Positions 43,698 to 51,946 of a stretch of 64,000 nucleotides of DNA are shown here, in pieces. Position 1 is the stretch's first letter, and each line of letters begins with the position of its first letter. Source of the DNA: Ga0077560 sp046330395 (lineage in GTDB: Bacteria > Actinomycetota > Thermoleophilia > Miltoncostaeales > Miltoncostaeaceae); the NCBI GenBank assembly GCA_046330395.1, contig JAXLSS010000002.1, positions 1-64,000 on the forward strand, written 5' to 3'. The notes below the pieces were generated by a model. The model was not told where the DNA came from and did no database searches. It worked only from the letters and a program-made list of their open reading frames with translations. The position numbers and the translations under genes are program-made.

Positions 43698-44117
43698 TCA
43701 GTCGGCGGTGTACGGCACGGAGGCCGCCACCAGGTCGTCCATGTCCAGCCCCATGCTGTGCATGAAGTAGGGGGTGAGGAGGTTGAGGGTGTGCCGGCAG
43801 GCGGGGCAGATTGGCAGGGGCGGCGCGTCGGGAAGGCGCTCGTCGGCACCCAGGGTGTAGGCGCATCCGGCGTACCGCGCGCACCGGGAGCACCCCTCCG
43901 GGTCGGCGTCGAAGCGCACCAGGTCCCAGCCGGCCGCCCGGAGCTGCGCCGTGAGGCCGGCGTGCTGCACCTCGTACGCCTCGGCGGCGGCGGCCAGCGC
44001 CAGGCGCGCCGAGTCGGACCACCCCTCCCGCAGCGCGGTGGCGAACGGCTCCGGGGGCGCCGGCTCGCCCCGGAACCGCTCGGTCCACCGGTCGATCTCG
44101 GCCTGCCAGTCCGGCAT
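43698..44117 (-). CDS. Cys-rich protein of unknown function
   Basis: A 139-aa soluble protein whose ATG at 44117 overlaps the mqnD stop codon. It contains a first group CSRCARYAGC and a second CPACRHTLN near the C terminus, suggesting zinc or an iron-sulfur centre. The C terminus reads YFMHSMGLDMDDLVAASVPY. I do not recognise a family. Translational coupling to a menaquinone-pathway gene is the only functional hint. Confidence 0.65.
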   Translation of the reverse strand: MPDWQAEIDRWTERFRGEPAPPEPFATALREGWSDSARLALAAAAEAYEVQHAGLTAQLRAAGWDLVRFDADPEGCSRCARYAGCAYTLGADERLPDAPPLPICPACRHTLNLLTPYFMHSMGLDMDDLVAASVPYTAD

Positions 44118-44960
44118 CAGTCCTCGATGAAGTCCACCGGGACCGGGCCGGGCACCAGCCCCGCCTCGTGGCCCCGGCGCAGCAGCTCCACCACCGCCGC
44201 CCGGCCGTCGTCGCCGTAATCCATGGTGCGCTGGTTGACGTACATGCCCACGAAGCGGTCGGCCAGCTCCTCGTCCAGGCCGCGGCCGAACCGCTCGGCG
44301 TGGCGCAGGGCCGGGGTGCGGTGCTCCAGGGCGTAGCCGATGCTGTTGCGCAGCAGACGCGACAGGCGGGCATGACCTCCTCGCCCAGGTCCGGCGCACG
44401 GCGTTGGCCCCCAGCGGCAGGGGCAGGCCACCGGTGAGCTCGTCCCACCACTCACCCAGGTCCAGGATGCTCACCAGCCCTTGCGTCTGGTAGGTCAGCT
44501 GGCCCTCGTGGATCACCAGCCCGGCGTCGACGTTGCCGGCCTCCACCTCGTCCAGCACGGTGTCGAAGGGCACGATCACCGGGTTGTCGATGCGTCCCAC
44601 CGCCAGCTGCAGCTCCAGGAACGCGGACGTCCACGTGCCCGGGATGGCCACCCGCAGGTTGGGCAGGGTGGCGGGGTCGATCTGCTCACGGGCCACCACC
44701 ATCGGCCCGTACTTCTCACCCATGGAGGCGCCGTGGGGCAGCAGGCGGTACCGGTCGGCCACATGCGCGTAGGCGTGCACCGACAATGCGGTCACCTCCA
44801 GACGCCCCTCCACCGCCCAGCGGTTGAGGGTCTCGATGTCCCGGAGGATGTGTTCCACGCGGAAGCCGTCCATGGGGATCAGCCCCTCGGCGAGGGCGTA
44901 GAACATGAAGGCGTCGTCGGGGTCCGGGCTGTGTCCGATGCGGATCAGCTGCTCTGCCAC
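44117..44960 (-). pseudogene. mqnD: 1,4-dihydroxy-6-naphthoate synthase MqnD (futalosine pathway), frameshifted
   Basis: The N-terminal HSPDPDDAFMFYALAEG, VTALSVHAYAHVADRY and HEGQLTYQ match MqnD, the last dedicated step from cyclic de-hypoxanthinylfutalosine to 1,4-dihydroxy-6-naphthoate for menaquinone. Near 44370-44400 two single-base losses are needed to pass from GLPLPLGANAVRR to LSRLLRNSIGYALEHR, after which the C terminus reads cleanly to FIED and the stop at 44117. GTG 44960 has an AGGAG upstream. Menaquinone genes are usually needed, so a sequence error is likely. Confidence 0.87.
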
Positions 44961-45028
44961 GCGTGCTCCTGTGTCGGTGGTGCGGGGTGGGGTGTGGGCC
45001 CGCCATCCTAGTGCGGCGGGCGCGCCGG

Positions 45029-45388
45029 CTACTCGAAGAAGGTGTCCTCGTGCGAGTACGGGGGGCTGCAGCTGCACAGCAGGCGCAGCGGCCCGTCCTT
45101 CGAGGCCGTGATCTGGTGCCAGGCCCCCGGCGGGATGAGGATGGCGTCACCGGTGCGCACCTCGGCCACCTCGCCGTCCAGCTCCATCAGTCCCTCGCCG
45201 GCCACCAGGTAGTAGATCTCCTCGGACACCCGGTGGTGGTGGCGCGTGGTGCGCTCACCGGCCCCCAGGGTGGCCTCGGCCAGGCTGTGGTTGGCCACCG
45301 GGGCGTTGCTGCGGTCCAGCAGGCTCCTGATGGTGCTGCCGTCCACGGTGACGAACGGTGTGGCGGCATCGCGGGCACGGATCTCCAT
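45029..45388 (-). CDS. Small cupin-domain protein
   Basis: A 119-aa single cupin. Metal-binding motif 1 is RHHHRVSEEIYYLVAGEGLMELDG and motif 2 is GDAILIPPGAWHQI, with the His-Glu-His set complete. Function unknown; it could be an isomerase, dioxygenase or sensor. A TAGGCT -10 box (45400-45395) is 6 bases before ATG 45388, so the message is probably leaderless. Confidence 0.88.
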   Translation of the reverse strand: MEIRARDAATPFVTVDGSTIRSLLDRSNAPVANHSLAEATLGAGERTTRHHHRVSEEIYYLVAGEGLMELDGEVAEVRTGDAILIPPGAWHQITASKDGPLRLLCSCSPPYSHEDTFFE

Positions 45389-45414
45389 GCCCGCAGCCTA
45401 GTGGGATCGGGGCG

Positions 45415-46524
45415 CTACCGGTCCGCGGTCAGCGGGGCGGGCTCCACCACCACGCGGTTGCGGCCGGCCCGCTTGGCGTCGTACAACGCGATGTCGGCCC
45501 GCTTGATCAGCGAGTCGGCGGTGTCGCCCGGGGCCCACGTGGTGCAGCCCACCGAGATGGTCACGGGGAGGTCGCCGCAGGGCGTGGCCTCCACCGCGTG
45601 GCGGATGCGCTCGGCCAGCATCGTGCTCTCATCGTCGGTGGCGCCAAGCAGCACCACGATGAACTCCTCGCCGCCCACGCGCGCCACCAGGTCGTACTTG
45701 CGCACGGTGTCGGTGAAGCGGCGGGCCAGGTCCACCAGCACCCGGTCGCCGGCGTCGTGGCCGTGGGTGTCGTTGACGCGCTTGAAGTGGTCGGCGTCGA
45801 GGGCCAGCACCGACAGCGGGGTGAGCGTGCGCTCCGAACGCGCGCACTCCTCGGACAGGCGCTCCTGCAGGTGCCGGCGGTTGGCCGTTCCGGTGAGCGC
45901 GTCGGTGCGCGCCTCGTGCAGCAGCTGCTCGTACGAGCGGCGGCGCTCGGTGACGTCCACCAGCAGGCCCTCATCCCAGAAGGGGGAGGTGCGGCCCGAC
46001 CGGCGTCCCCGGTCGTTCACCCAGCGCTCGTCGCCGCAGGCCAGGGTGATGCGGTACTCCAGCTCGAAGCCGCGGGTGAGGTGCTCACCCTGCAGGGCCT
46101 CCCGCACCATCTCCCGGTCGTCCGGGTGGATCAGGTCGGCCAGGGTGAGGTACCCGGTGCGGAAGACGTCCGCCTTGTGGCCGGTCAGCTCGGTGATGGC
46201 GTCGGTGACGTAGCTGAGGCGGCGGCGCTGGTCCGGTGAGGCGCGGTACAGCACGCCCGGCAGGCTGTTCAGCAGCCCGTTGTTGGCGCGCTTGGATGTT
46301 GGCGCCGGGGCGGGATCGCCGGGCCTGCCCGTCACCTTGGCCAGCATGCGAGCTCGGCAGGTGGGGCAGATGGGGCCGCCGGTCGTCAGCGGGTCGCCGC
46401 ACACCTCGCAGATGAGGGGGCGCAGCTGACGTCGGGGAGCGCCGTGGGCGCGGCGCAGGTCCAGCGTCTGTTCCAGCCGACGCAGGTGGGGGGCGTGGTC
46501 TGACATCCCCCTTGGCATCGGCAC
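45415..46524 (-). CDS. Diguanylate cyclase with zinc-ribbon and PAS domains
   Basis: A protein of up to 369 aa. At residues about 39-62 is a zinc-ribbon-like ICEVCG...CPTC, then a PAS domain (LLNSLPGVLYRAS to DVTERRRSYE) and a GGDEF domain with intact VGGEEFIVVLLGA and ALDADHFKRVNDTHGHDAG. It should make cyclic di-GMP. Possible starts are ATG 46524, 46518 and 46506; the last follows AAGGGGG directly. It is next to a second, inactive-looking GGDEF gene in the same direction. Confidence 0.88.
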   Translation of the reverse strand: MPMPRGMSDHAPHLRRLEQTLDLRRAHGAPRRQLRPLICEVCGDPLTTGGPICPTCRARMLAKVTGRPGDPAPAPTSKRANNGLLNSLPGVLYRASPDQRRRLSYVTDAITELTGHKADVFRTGYLTLADLIHPDDREMVREALQGEHLTRGFELEYRITLACGDERWVNDRGRRSGRTSPFWDEGLLVDVTERRRSYEQLLHEARTDALTGTANRRHLQERLSEECARSERTLTPLSVLALDADHFKRVNDTHGHDAGDRVLVDLARRFTDTVRKYDLVARVGGEEFIVVLLGATDDESTMLAERIRHAVEATPCGDLPVTISVGCTTWAPGDTADSLIKRADIALYDAKRAGRNRVVVEPAPLTADR

Positions 46525-46551
46525 CGGCCGGCGCCGGCTGAACCTTCGTTT

Positions 46552-47451
46552 TCAGCCCGCGCCGAGGCGCTGGCCGGCGGCGGTTGGGCCGCCCCAGGGC
46601 GTGGGGGGAGGCGCCACCACCACACGGTCGCCACCCAGCCGCTTCGCGCGGGTCACGGCGTGCATGGCGCGTGCCATGACGCCCTCGGCGGGCTCGCCGG
46701 CACCGCGCTGCGCGATGCCCACGCAGGCCGCGCCGGGCCGGCCGTCGGGGTGTTCCAGCCGGGCCGCCCGCTGCAGGCGCTCGCCCACCGCCAGCGCCTC
46801 GAACACGCCCGTGCCCACCATCAGCACGGCGAAGGTGCCGCCCCACAGGCGGCACAGCAGGTCGCGGCGCCGCACCGAGCCGGCGAGGCGGCGGGTGACG
46901 TCCACCAGGGCGGCGTCGCCCCACGCGTGGCCCAGCAGGCCGTTCATGTCCCCGAGGCCCCCGACGTCCACCAGCACCAGCGACAGGTCCACGCTGCGCT
47001 CGTCGTGCGTCTCGCGGTCCAGCCGCACGTGCAGCGCGTGGCCGCTCGGCAGGCCCGTGAGGGGGTCCACCTCCAGGATCGTCCCGGGCCCCGGTACGGA
47101 GGTGATGGAGCCCTCCTGCGTGCCGTCCGGTGCGATGGTGCAGGTCTCGTCGGCGGCGCGGCACACCCAGGCGGGGTCCACCACGCGGTAGCTCAGGCTG
47201 AGGTGGTCCCCCACGGCCACCCGTGACAGCGCCGCCCGCAGCGCGTCGCGGTCGCCGGGGTGCACCACGTCCATCAGCGTCATCCGGCCCCGCAGGAACG
47301 CTGAGGTTGGATGGCCAAGCACCGCCAAGGCGGCGGCGCTGATGAACGCGACCCCGCGCGGGTCGGCGTCGGCGGTGCGGAACGCCACGGTGTTGACGCC
47401 GGCAGGGGCCTCGGGCGCGTCGTCCGCGGGGAGGTCGTCAACCGGGAACAT
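46552..47451 (-). CDS. PAS-like plus degenerate GGDEF protein
   Basis: A 299-aa protein. Residues about 20-130 look PAS-like (VAFISAAALAVLGHPTSAFLRG, VVHPGDRDAL). The C-terminal half has the GGDEF fold (DPLTGLPSGHAL, LVLVDVGGLGDMNGLLGHAWGD) but the active loop reads LWGGTFAVLMV, so GGDEF is GGTF and metal Asp is replaced. It is probably a sensor or c-di-GMP-independent partner of the active cyclase downstream rather than an enzyme. Confidence 0.8.
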   Translation of the reverse strand: MFPVDDLPADDAPEAPAGVNTVAFRTADADPRGVAFISAAALAVLGHPTSAFLRGRMTLMDVVHPGDRDALRAALSRVAVGDHLSLSYRVVDPAWVCRAADETCTIAPDGTQEGSITSVPGPGTILEVDPLTGLPSGHALHVRLDRETHDERSVDLSLVLVDVGGLGDMNGLLGHAWGDAALVDVTRRLAGSVRRRDLLCRLWGGTFAVLMVGTGVFEALAVGERLQRAARLEHPDGRPGAACVGIAQRGAGEPAEGVMARAMHAVTRAKRLGGDRVVVAPPPTPWGGPTAAGQRLGAG

Positions 47452-47485
47452 GCCGCCCTATCGGCGCGTGCGCCGGGCGGTTGAG

Positions 47486-47950
47486 TTACGGAACCATCCT
47501 GCCGTCCCAGCGGACGCAGGTGCCCTCGCCCTCCACGGCGCAGACGCCGTCGGGGCGCGTGATGGTGACCCGGGCCTTGAACCCGCCGGTGCTGCGGCTC
47601 AGCAGCGTCCCCCGCACCAACATGGGCAGATCGGGTTCCAGCGGCGCCCGCAGCCGGTAGGTGACACGGGCGGTCATCCCCCACAGGCCGTGCGGCACGC
47701 CGGCGTACACCAGCAGCTCGTCCACCAGCATCCCGGCCAGCCCCCCGTGCACCCGTCCGGGGTACCCCTGCTGGTGGGGTGGGGGGATGTGCACGGCCAC
47801 CGCATCCTCGCCGTCCCGGTGCACCCGCAGGTGCAGGCCGTGCGGGTTGTCCGGGCCGCACACGAAGCACAGGGGGAACTCGGGCGGGTTGAGGAGGGGC
47901 AGCGCGGGGATGTGCGCCCATGCCTCCGGCAGCGCCGCGCCATCAGCCAT
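47486..47950 (-). CDS. PaaI-type hotdog thioesterase
   Basis: A 154-aa hotdog-fold protein: CFVCGPDNPHGLHLR at the N terminus, then PGRVHGGLAGMLVDELLVYAG (the catalytic HGG helix) and the beta strands TARVTYRLRAPLE. Such enzymes hydrolyse acyl-CoA thioesters. Divergent from secG by 50 bases. Confidence 0.87.
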   Translation of the reverse strand: MADGAALPEAWAHIPALPLLNPPEFPLCFVCGPDNPHGLHLRVHRDGEDAVAVHIPPPHQQGYPGRVHGGLAGMLVDELLVYAGVPHGLWGMTARVTYRLRAPLEPDLPMLVRGTLLSRSTGGFKARVTITRPDGVCAVEGEGTCVRWDGRMVP

Positions 47951-47986
47951 GCGCGCCGCCCGCCTGGCCCGGGCGGATGGGGCTGC

Positions 47987-47992
47987 TACCCT
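47987..47992 (+). promoter_or_regulatory. -10 box TACCCT for secG
   Basis: TACCCT lies 8 bases before ATG 48001. Confidence 0.35.
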
Positions 47993-48000
47993 GCCGCATC

Positions 48001-48231
48001 ATGCTCACCGCCATCATCATCATCCATTCGCTGCTCGCCGTGCTGGTGATCTTCCTGATCCTGCTGCACAGCGGGAAGGACGCGGGCCTGTCCGGCGCGT
48101 TCGGCGTGGGCAGCACGAGCTCCACGTACGGTGGCAGCTCGGCCATCGTGGAGAAGAACCTGGACCGCATCACGGTGGTCGCCACGGTGCTGTTCTTCAT
48201 CACCACGTACTTCCTGGTGAAGAACTACTAG
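48001..48231 (+). CDS. secG: Preprotein translocase subunit SecG
   Basis: A 76-aa membrane protein with two helices (about residues 2-22 and 56-74) around the conserved SecG loop HSGKDAGLSGAFG...SSTYGGSSAIVEKNLDRIT. It stimulates the SecYEG channel. It is followed by a second tiny membrane-protein gene and tRNA-Leu. Confidence 0.93.
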   Translation: MLTAIIIIHSLLAVLVIFLILLHSGKDAGLSGAFGVGSTSSTYGGSSAIVEKNLDRITVVATVLFFITTYFLVKNY

Positions 48232-48297
48232 GGACGAGGGGCGGTCGGCCGGGTGGGTCCCGGCCAAACGTCCCCACAGCGTGGCCGGGAGAGGCGC

Positions 48298-48303
48298 TAG
48301 CAT
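48298..48303 (+). promoter_or_regulatory. -10 box TAGCAT for the 49-aa gene
   Basis: TAGCAT lies 9 bases before ATG 48313. Confidence 0.35.
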
Positions 48304-48312
48304 CCCGCCTCA

Positions 48313-48462
48313 ATGGAAACCAAATCGCTTCCCCTGCCCGTCAAGTACGTCACCGGCCTCATCGCCACCGTCGTGCTGGGCATCGCCATCTACCTGTTCG
48401 CCGCCCTCAACGTGTACATCATCGCGTGGGTGGTCAAGCTCATCGAGGTGATCTTCGGCTGA
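48313..48462 (+). CDS. 49-aa single-helix membrane protein
   Basis: ATG 48313 opens a 49-codon frame to TGA 48460: METKSLPLPVKYVTGLIATV, then a hydrophobic stretch to the C terminus IEVIFG. It has one long or two short membrane helices, a dedicated -10-like box and codon use like its neighbours, so it looks real. The position between secG and a tRNA suggests a housekeeping membrane role. Family not recognised. Confidence 0.6.
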   Translation: METKSLPLPVKYVTGLIATVVLGIAIYLFAALNVYIIAWVVKLIEVIFG

Positions 48463-48559
48463 TCCCGCCGGGGCGCCTCGGCGCCGCTGCGGGTCGGTGT
48501 GAGGGTTGGTCGGCGTGCGCTCCGCGGACGGTCGGAGCGGTATTGTGTTCCAAGACCGT

Positions 48560-48644
<85 letters not shown>

Positions 48645-48650
48645 TGTTCA

Positions 48651-48681
48651 GGAGCCCCGCATCGCGGGGCTCCTTTCGTTT
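48651..48681 (+). terminator. Intrinsic terminator after tRNA-Leu
   Basis: GGAGCCCCGC (48651-48660) pairs with 48664-48673 around ATC, followed by TTTCGTTT: a classic Rho-independent terminator. Confidence 0.92.
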
Positions 48682-48718
48682 CGGGCCCGCTTGCGCCGCC
48701 GTTCGCCGGCGGATCCGG

Positions 48719-49165
48719 TCAGCCGCCGCCGTGGAACGGGACGGCGCCAGTCGCGGACACCAGCCCCAGCTGCCTGCAGCTGCGCTGCGCGCTGGAGGTG
48801 GTCCACGTTTCCGCGATCAGGTCGCCCTCGAAGCGGAACCAGTAGAACACCAGCGCCAGAACGATCTGGCCGGTGGGCTGATGCTCCAGCAGGGGGCCCA
48901 GATGCGTGCCGCCCGCGACCCCCCGGATCACCACCACGGGATCGTCGTGGGAGACGCCGTCCACCCGGAACCGCAGGTCGGGGAATGCCGTCCGGTAGCG
49001 ACTGCTCCGGAGGGCCATTCCCTCCGGCCCGTCGGGCAGGTCGTCGAACAGCGGGTCGTGGATCACGTGCCCGGCGCTGAAGAACCGCTCGGTCGCCGAA
49101 AGGTTGCCGTCGTTGACGACGTCGTCGATGAATCGCAGCGCGGTCCACGTGGGTGAGTTCTGCAT
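48719..49165 (-). CDS. SnoaL-like / NTF2-fold ester-cyclase protein
   Basis: A 148-aa NTF2-fold protein: FIDDVVNDGNLSATERFFSAGHVIHDP, PDGPEGMALRSSRYRTAFPDL and DPVVVIRGVAGGTHLGPLL. This is the SnoaL/LinA-type family, with roles from polyketide cyclisation to simple ligand binding. Together with the upstream small gene and LysR gene it forms a same-strand unit that may be regulated by LysR. Confidence 0.82.
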   Translation of the reverse strand: MQNSPTWTALRFIDDVVNDGNLSATERFFSAGHVIHDPLFDDLPDGPEGMALRSSRYRTAFPDLRFRVDGVSHDDPVVVIRGVAGGTHLGPLLEHQPTGQIVLALVFYWFRFEGDLIAETWTTSSAQRSCRQLGLVSATGAVPFHGGG

Positions 49166-49228
49166 GGCACCAGCCGAATTCGCATTTTCCAGACGAACGT
49201 ATCCCGGTCGCCCCGGAGAAAGCGAGCG

Positions 49229-49492
49229 TCAGGTGGCGCGCCTCGGGTCGTCGGTACCGCTGCACTCGCCGAGGATCCGCCGGAGGATCTTCTCCGCGTC
49301 CGCGATCGCGACGAATGCCTGGAAGACATCGGCCGCGACCTCGCCGTTGGGGCGCTCCCGTTCGGTGTTGCTGGCGTATGCCACGTCGTAGACGATGTCG
49401 CCCGCGACCCCCAGCAGGAGGGTCGCCCTCCGGAGGGCGACGACCCGGGACGGGCTCGCGCCGTTGTCGCGTCCACCCTTGGCCGGTTCCAC
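49229..49492 (-). CDS. Small protein of unknown function
   Basis: An 87-aa frame from GTG 49492. It reads VVALRRATLLLGVAGDIVYDVAYASNTERER, then VAADVFQAFVAIADAEKILRR. One amphipathic or partly hydrophobic helix and a helical C terminus. No family recognised. It sits between the LysR and SnoaL-like genes in the same direction, which is the main reason to believe it. Confidence 0.4.
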   Translation of the reverse strand: MEPAKGGRDNGASPSRVVALRRATLLLGVAGDIVYDVAYASNTERERPNGEVAADVFQAFVAIADAEKILRRILGECSGTDDPRRAT

Positions 49493-49530
49493 GAACCGAA
49501 AACCTATGGAACCGCCCTGCCGGGGACCAA

Positions 49531-49559
49531 TGAGACCCGTTGGATGATCATTAGTCTCA
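49531..49559. repeat. Inverted repeat TGAGAC...GTCTCA
   Basis: TGAGAC (49531-49536) and GTCTCA (49554-49559) flank 17 bases in the gap between the LysR gene and the small gene. Could be a LysR-type binding site or a weak terminator. Confidence 0.35.
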
Positions 49560-49576
49560 GGCGAAATGATCGGCCT

Positions 49577-50494
49577 CTATACGGACGTCTTCGGTGCCTC
49601 CGCAAGAGAAACGAGGTGCCGCTTGAGCCGGTTTGACAATCCATTCCGTCGCTGAGCGGGGTGCGACCAGAAGAGCGGCAGGGTGAGCGGGGGCGACAGA
49701 TCGCGGATCGTGAGGCCGTCGGTGTCGGCCGCCAGCGGGTGCTCGCCCCGCACCAGCGTGAGCCGATCATTGGCCCTGACGGCGTCCAGCATCGCCGCCT
49801 GCGCCCGGTCGACGCTGGAGACCCCGTGGATCTCCACGGCGGCCCGGTCGCCGTCGAAGAGCAGGTCGATGTAGTGGCCCCAGATGCCGGGGGCCTCCAG
49901 GCGGTCGAACAGGACCAGGGGGAAGCGCCGCAGATCGCTTCGGGTGACGGCGGAGCGCCCCGATAGCGGATGACCCTCCCGCATCGCGATGCGGACGTCG
50001 ACGTCTGCGATCTCCTGGCCCAGCAGACGCGAGAGCCGGGGCGGCGACCAGTGCAACGCGGCGCTTGCCTGGCCCGTCTGGACGGCGGCAAGCACGCCGG
50101 GTTCCTGTGCGCGCATCACCGTGATCCGGACGTCGTCGTTGTCGCGGGCGAACTCGCGAATGGCCGCCAGCCAGCACTCCCCGACGTCCATCTCGACCGC
50201 GACGGTCAACGTCATCCGGACCCCCGCGATCGCCCGGGACTCGTCGATCGCCGCCTGAAGACGCTGAAGCCCCGGCCCGACGCCCTGGAGGAGCCTGCTT
50301 CCGGGCGGTGTCAGCTCCACGTGACGGGAGCTGCGCTCGAAGAGCTTGAAGCCGAGTTGTTGCTCCAGGCGCCTCACCTGCAGCGTCACGGTGGGCTGGG
50401 AGAGCCGCAGTTCCCGAGCGGCCCGGGCGAAGTGCAGCTCACGGGCAACCACCTCGAACGTCTCAAGCAAGCGCGGATCAACGCAGAGGGTCAC
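49577..50494 (-). CDS. LysR family transcriptional regulator
   Basis: A 305-aa LysR protein. The N-terminal helix-turn-helix is LLETFEVVARELHFARAARELRLSQPTVTLQVRRLEQQLG; the effector domain follows (LTVAVEMDVGECWLAAIREF). GTG 50494 is taken because the helix-turn-helix begins at once and TAGCGT (50507-50502) is a -10-like box 7 bases upstream. It probably controls the small gene and the SnoaL-like gene that follow on the same strand. Confidence 0.9.
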   Translation of the reverse strand: MTLCVDPRLLETFEVVARELHFARAARELRLSQPTVTLQVRRLEQQLGFKLFERSSRHVELTPPGSRLLQGVGPGLQRLQAAIDESRAIAGVRMTLTVAVEMDVGECWLAAIREFARDNDDVRITVMRAQEPGVLAAVQTGQASAALHWSPPRLSRLLGQEIADVDVRIAMREGHPLSGRSAVTRSDLRRFPLVLFDRLEAPGIWGHYIDLLFDGDRAAVEIHGVSSVDRAQAAMLDAVRANDRLTLVRGEHPLAADTDGLTIRDLSPPLTLPLFWSHPAQRRNGLSNRLKRHLVSLAEAPKTSV

Positions 50495-50607
50495 GCGGGC
50501 GACGCTACACCCACGACCCGCGCCGCGTCGCCCGCCGGATGGGCACCGGCGACCCTCGTGGTCGACGCGCTTGCGAGGGACCCTGCGACCGTCCAGGCTG
50601 GAAGCCC

Positions 50608-51141
50608 GTGAGCCACCCCACCACCGCCGCACCCGCCACGCTCCTGGTCGTCGGGGGCCTCCCGGCCACCGGTAAGAGCACCATCGCCGCCCTCCTCGCC
50701 CGGCAGGTGCGCGCCGTGCACCTGCGCATCGACGCCATCGAGCAGGCCATCGTGGAGGCCAGCACCCTGACCCAGCCGCTGGGCGCCGTCGGGTATGTGG
50801 TCGCCCAGGCCATCGCCGCGGGTCAGCTCGCCAACGGCCTCACGGTGGTGGCCGACTGCGTGAACCCACTCGCCGTCACCCGGGGCGCCTGGCACGAGGT
50901 GGGTGCCCGGCACGCCACCCGCACACTCGACGTGGAGGTGGTGTGCTCGGATGCGGGCGAGCACCGCAGGCGGGCGGAGACCCGCCATTCATCCATTCCC
51001 GGCCTGATGCTGCCCACCTGGCGTGACATCCAGGAGCGCGAGTACGAGCCCTGGGACGACCCCGGGGTGATCGTGATCGACACCGCGACGGCGACGGCCG
51101 AGGAGTGCGTGCGCGAGATCCGCCGTCGCGCCGGCATCTGA
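50608..51141 (+). CDS. P-loop kinase (AAA_33 / zeta-like)
   Basis: A 177-aa P-loop protein from GTG 50608. Walker A is GGLPATGKST near residue 15, the Asp-containing LRIDAIEQAI follows, and a lid region holds HRRRAETRHSS. This is the layout of small-molecule kinases such as gluconate or shikimate kinases and of phosphotransferases of the AAA_33 group. Substrate unknown. Convergent with arsM. Confidence 0.83.
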   Translation: MSHPTTAAPATLLVVGGLPATGKSTIAALLARQVRAVHLRIDAIEQAIVEASTLTQPLGAVGYVVAQAIAAGQLANGLTVVADCVNPLAVTRGAWHEVGARHATRTLDVEVVCSDAGEHRRRAETRHSSIPGLMLPTWRDIQEREYEPWDDPGVIVIDTATATAEECVREIRRRAGI

Positions 51142-51157
51142 CGCGCGGCCCGGGCGG

Positions 51158-51946
51158 TCAGCCGCAGCAGCCGGGGCCGCAGCAGGGGTCCGCACCCGCG
51201 GGCTTGACCGCGTTGATGATGGCCCCGTGCAGACCGTCCCCCACCTCATGGGTGAACCGGATGGCGGTCTCGCCGAACCCCGCCCCGGCCAGCAGCCGGT
51301 GGTACTCGGTGACGCTGAGCGCGCCGGCGATGCACCCGGCCCAGTCGCCCCGGTCGGCGCGCTGCGCGGGCGTGAGACGGTCCTCGGCCACCACGTCACT
51401 GATCCCCAGGCGCCCCCCGGGGCGCAGCACGCGCAGGGCCTCGCGCATCACCGCGGGCTTGTCGGGGGAGAGGTTCACCACGCAGTTGCTGATGACCACG
51501 TCCACGCAGCCGTCCGGCAGGGGGATCGCCTCGATGTAGCCCTTCAGGAACTGGACGTTGCCCACGCCGGCCTCCGCCGCGTTGTGGCGCGCCAGCTCCA
51601 GCATCTCGTCGGTCATGTCCAGGCCGTAGGCCAGCCCCGTGGGGCCGACGCGCCGGGCCGAGAGGATCACGTCGATGCCGCCGCCGCTGCCCAGGTCCAG
51701 CACCACCTCGCCCTCCCGCAGCTCGGCGATGGCCACGGGGTTGCCGCACCCCAGACTGGCCCGCAGCGCGGCCGCCGGGAGCTCCGCGTGCTGGTCGGTG
51801 CCGTAGAGGACGTCGCCGAACACCCGCTTGCCGGCTGGATCGCAGCAGGCGCTCTCACAACATCCGGCATCGCCGTCCTGCGCCGTGCGCGCCGCCTCGG
51901 CGTACCGTTGCCGCACGGCGCCGCGGATGTCCTCGTGGTCGCTCAT
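51158..51946 (-). CDS. arsM: Arsenite S-adenosylmethyltransferase ArsM
   Basis: A 262-aa enzyme that methylates As(III). SAM motif I is VVLDLGSGGGIDVILSARRVG. Arsenic-binding cysteines are present: CCESACCDPAG near the N terminus, ISNCVVNLSPDK in the middle and GCIAGAL further on, plus a C-terminal CCGPGCCG tail. It overlaps arsR by ATGA and so is induced with it. Confidence 0.93.
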   Translation of the reverse strand: MSDHEDIRGAVRQRYAEAARTAQDGDAGCCESACCDPAGKRVFGDVLYGTDQHAELPAAALRASLGCGNPVAIAELREGEVVLDLGSGGGIDVILSARRVGPTGLAYGLDMTDEMLELARHNAAEAGVGNVQFLKGYIEAIPLPDGCVDVVISNCVVNLSPDKPAVMREALRVLRPGGRLGISDVVAEDRLTPAQRADRGDWAGCIAGALSVTEYHRLLAGAGFGETAIRFTHEVGDGLHGAIINAVKPAGADPCCGPGCCG

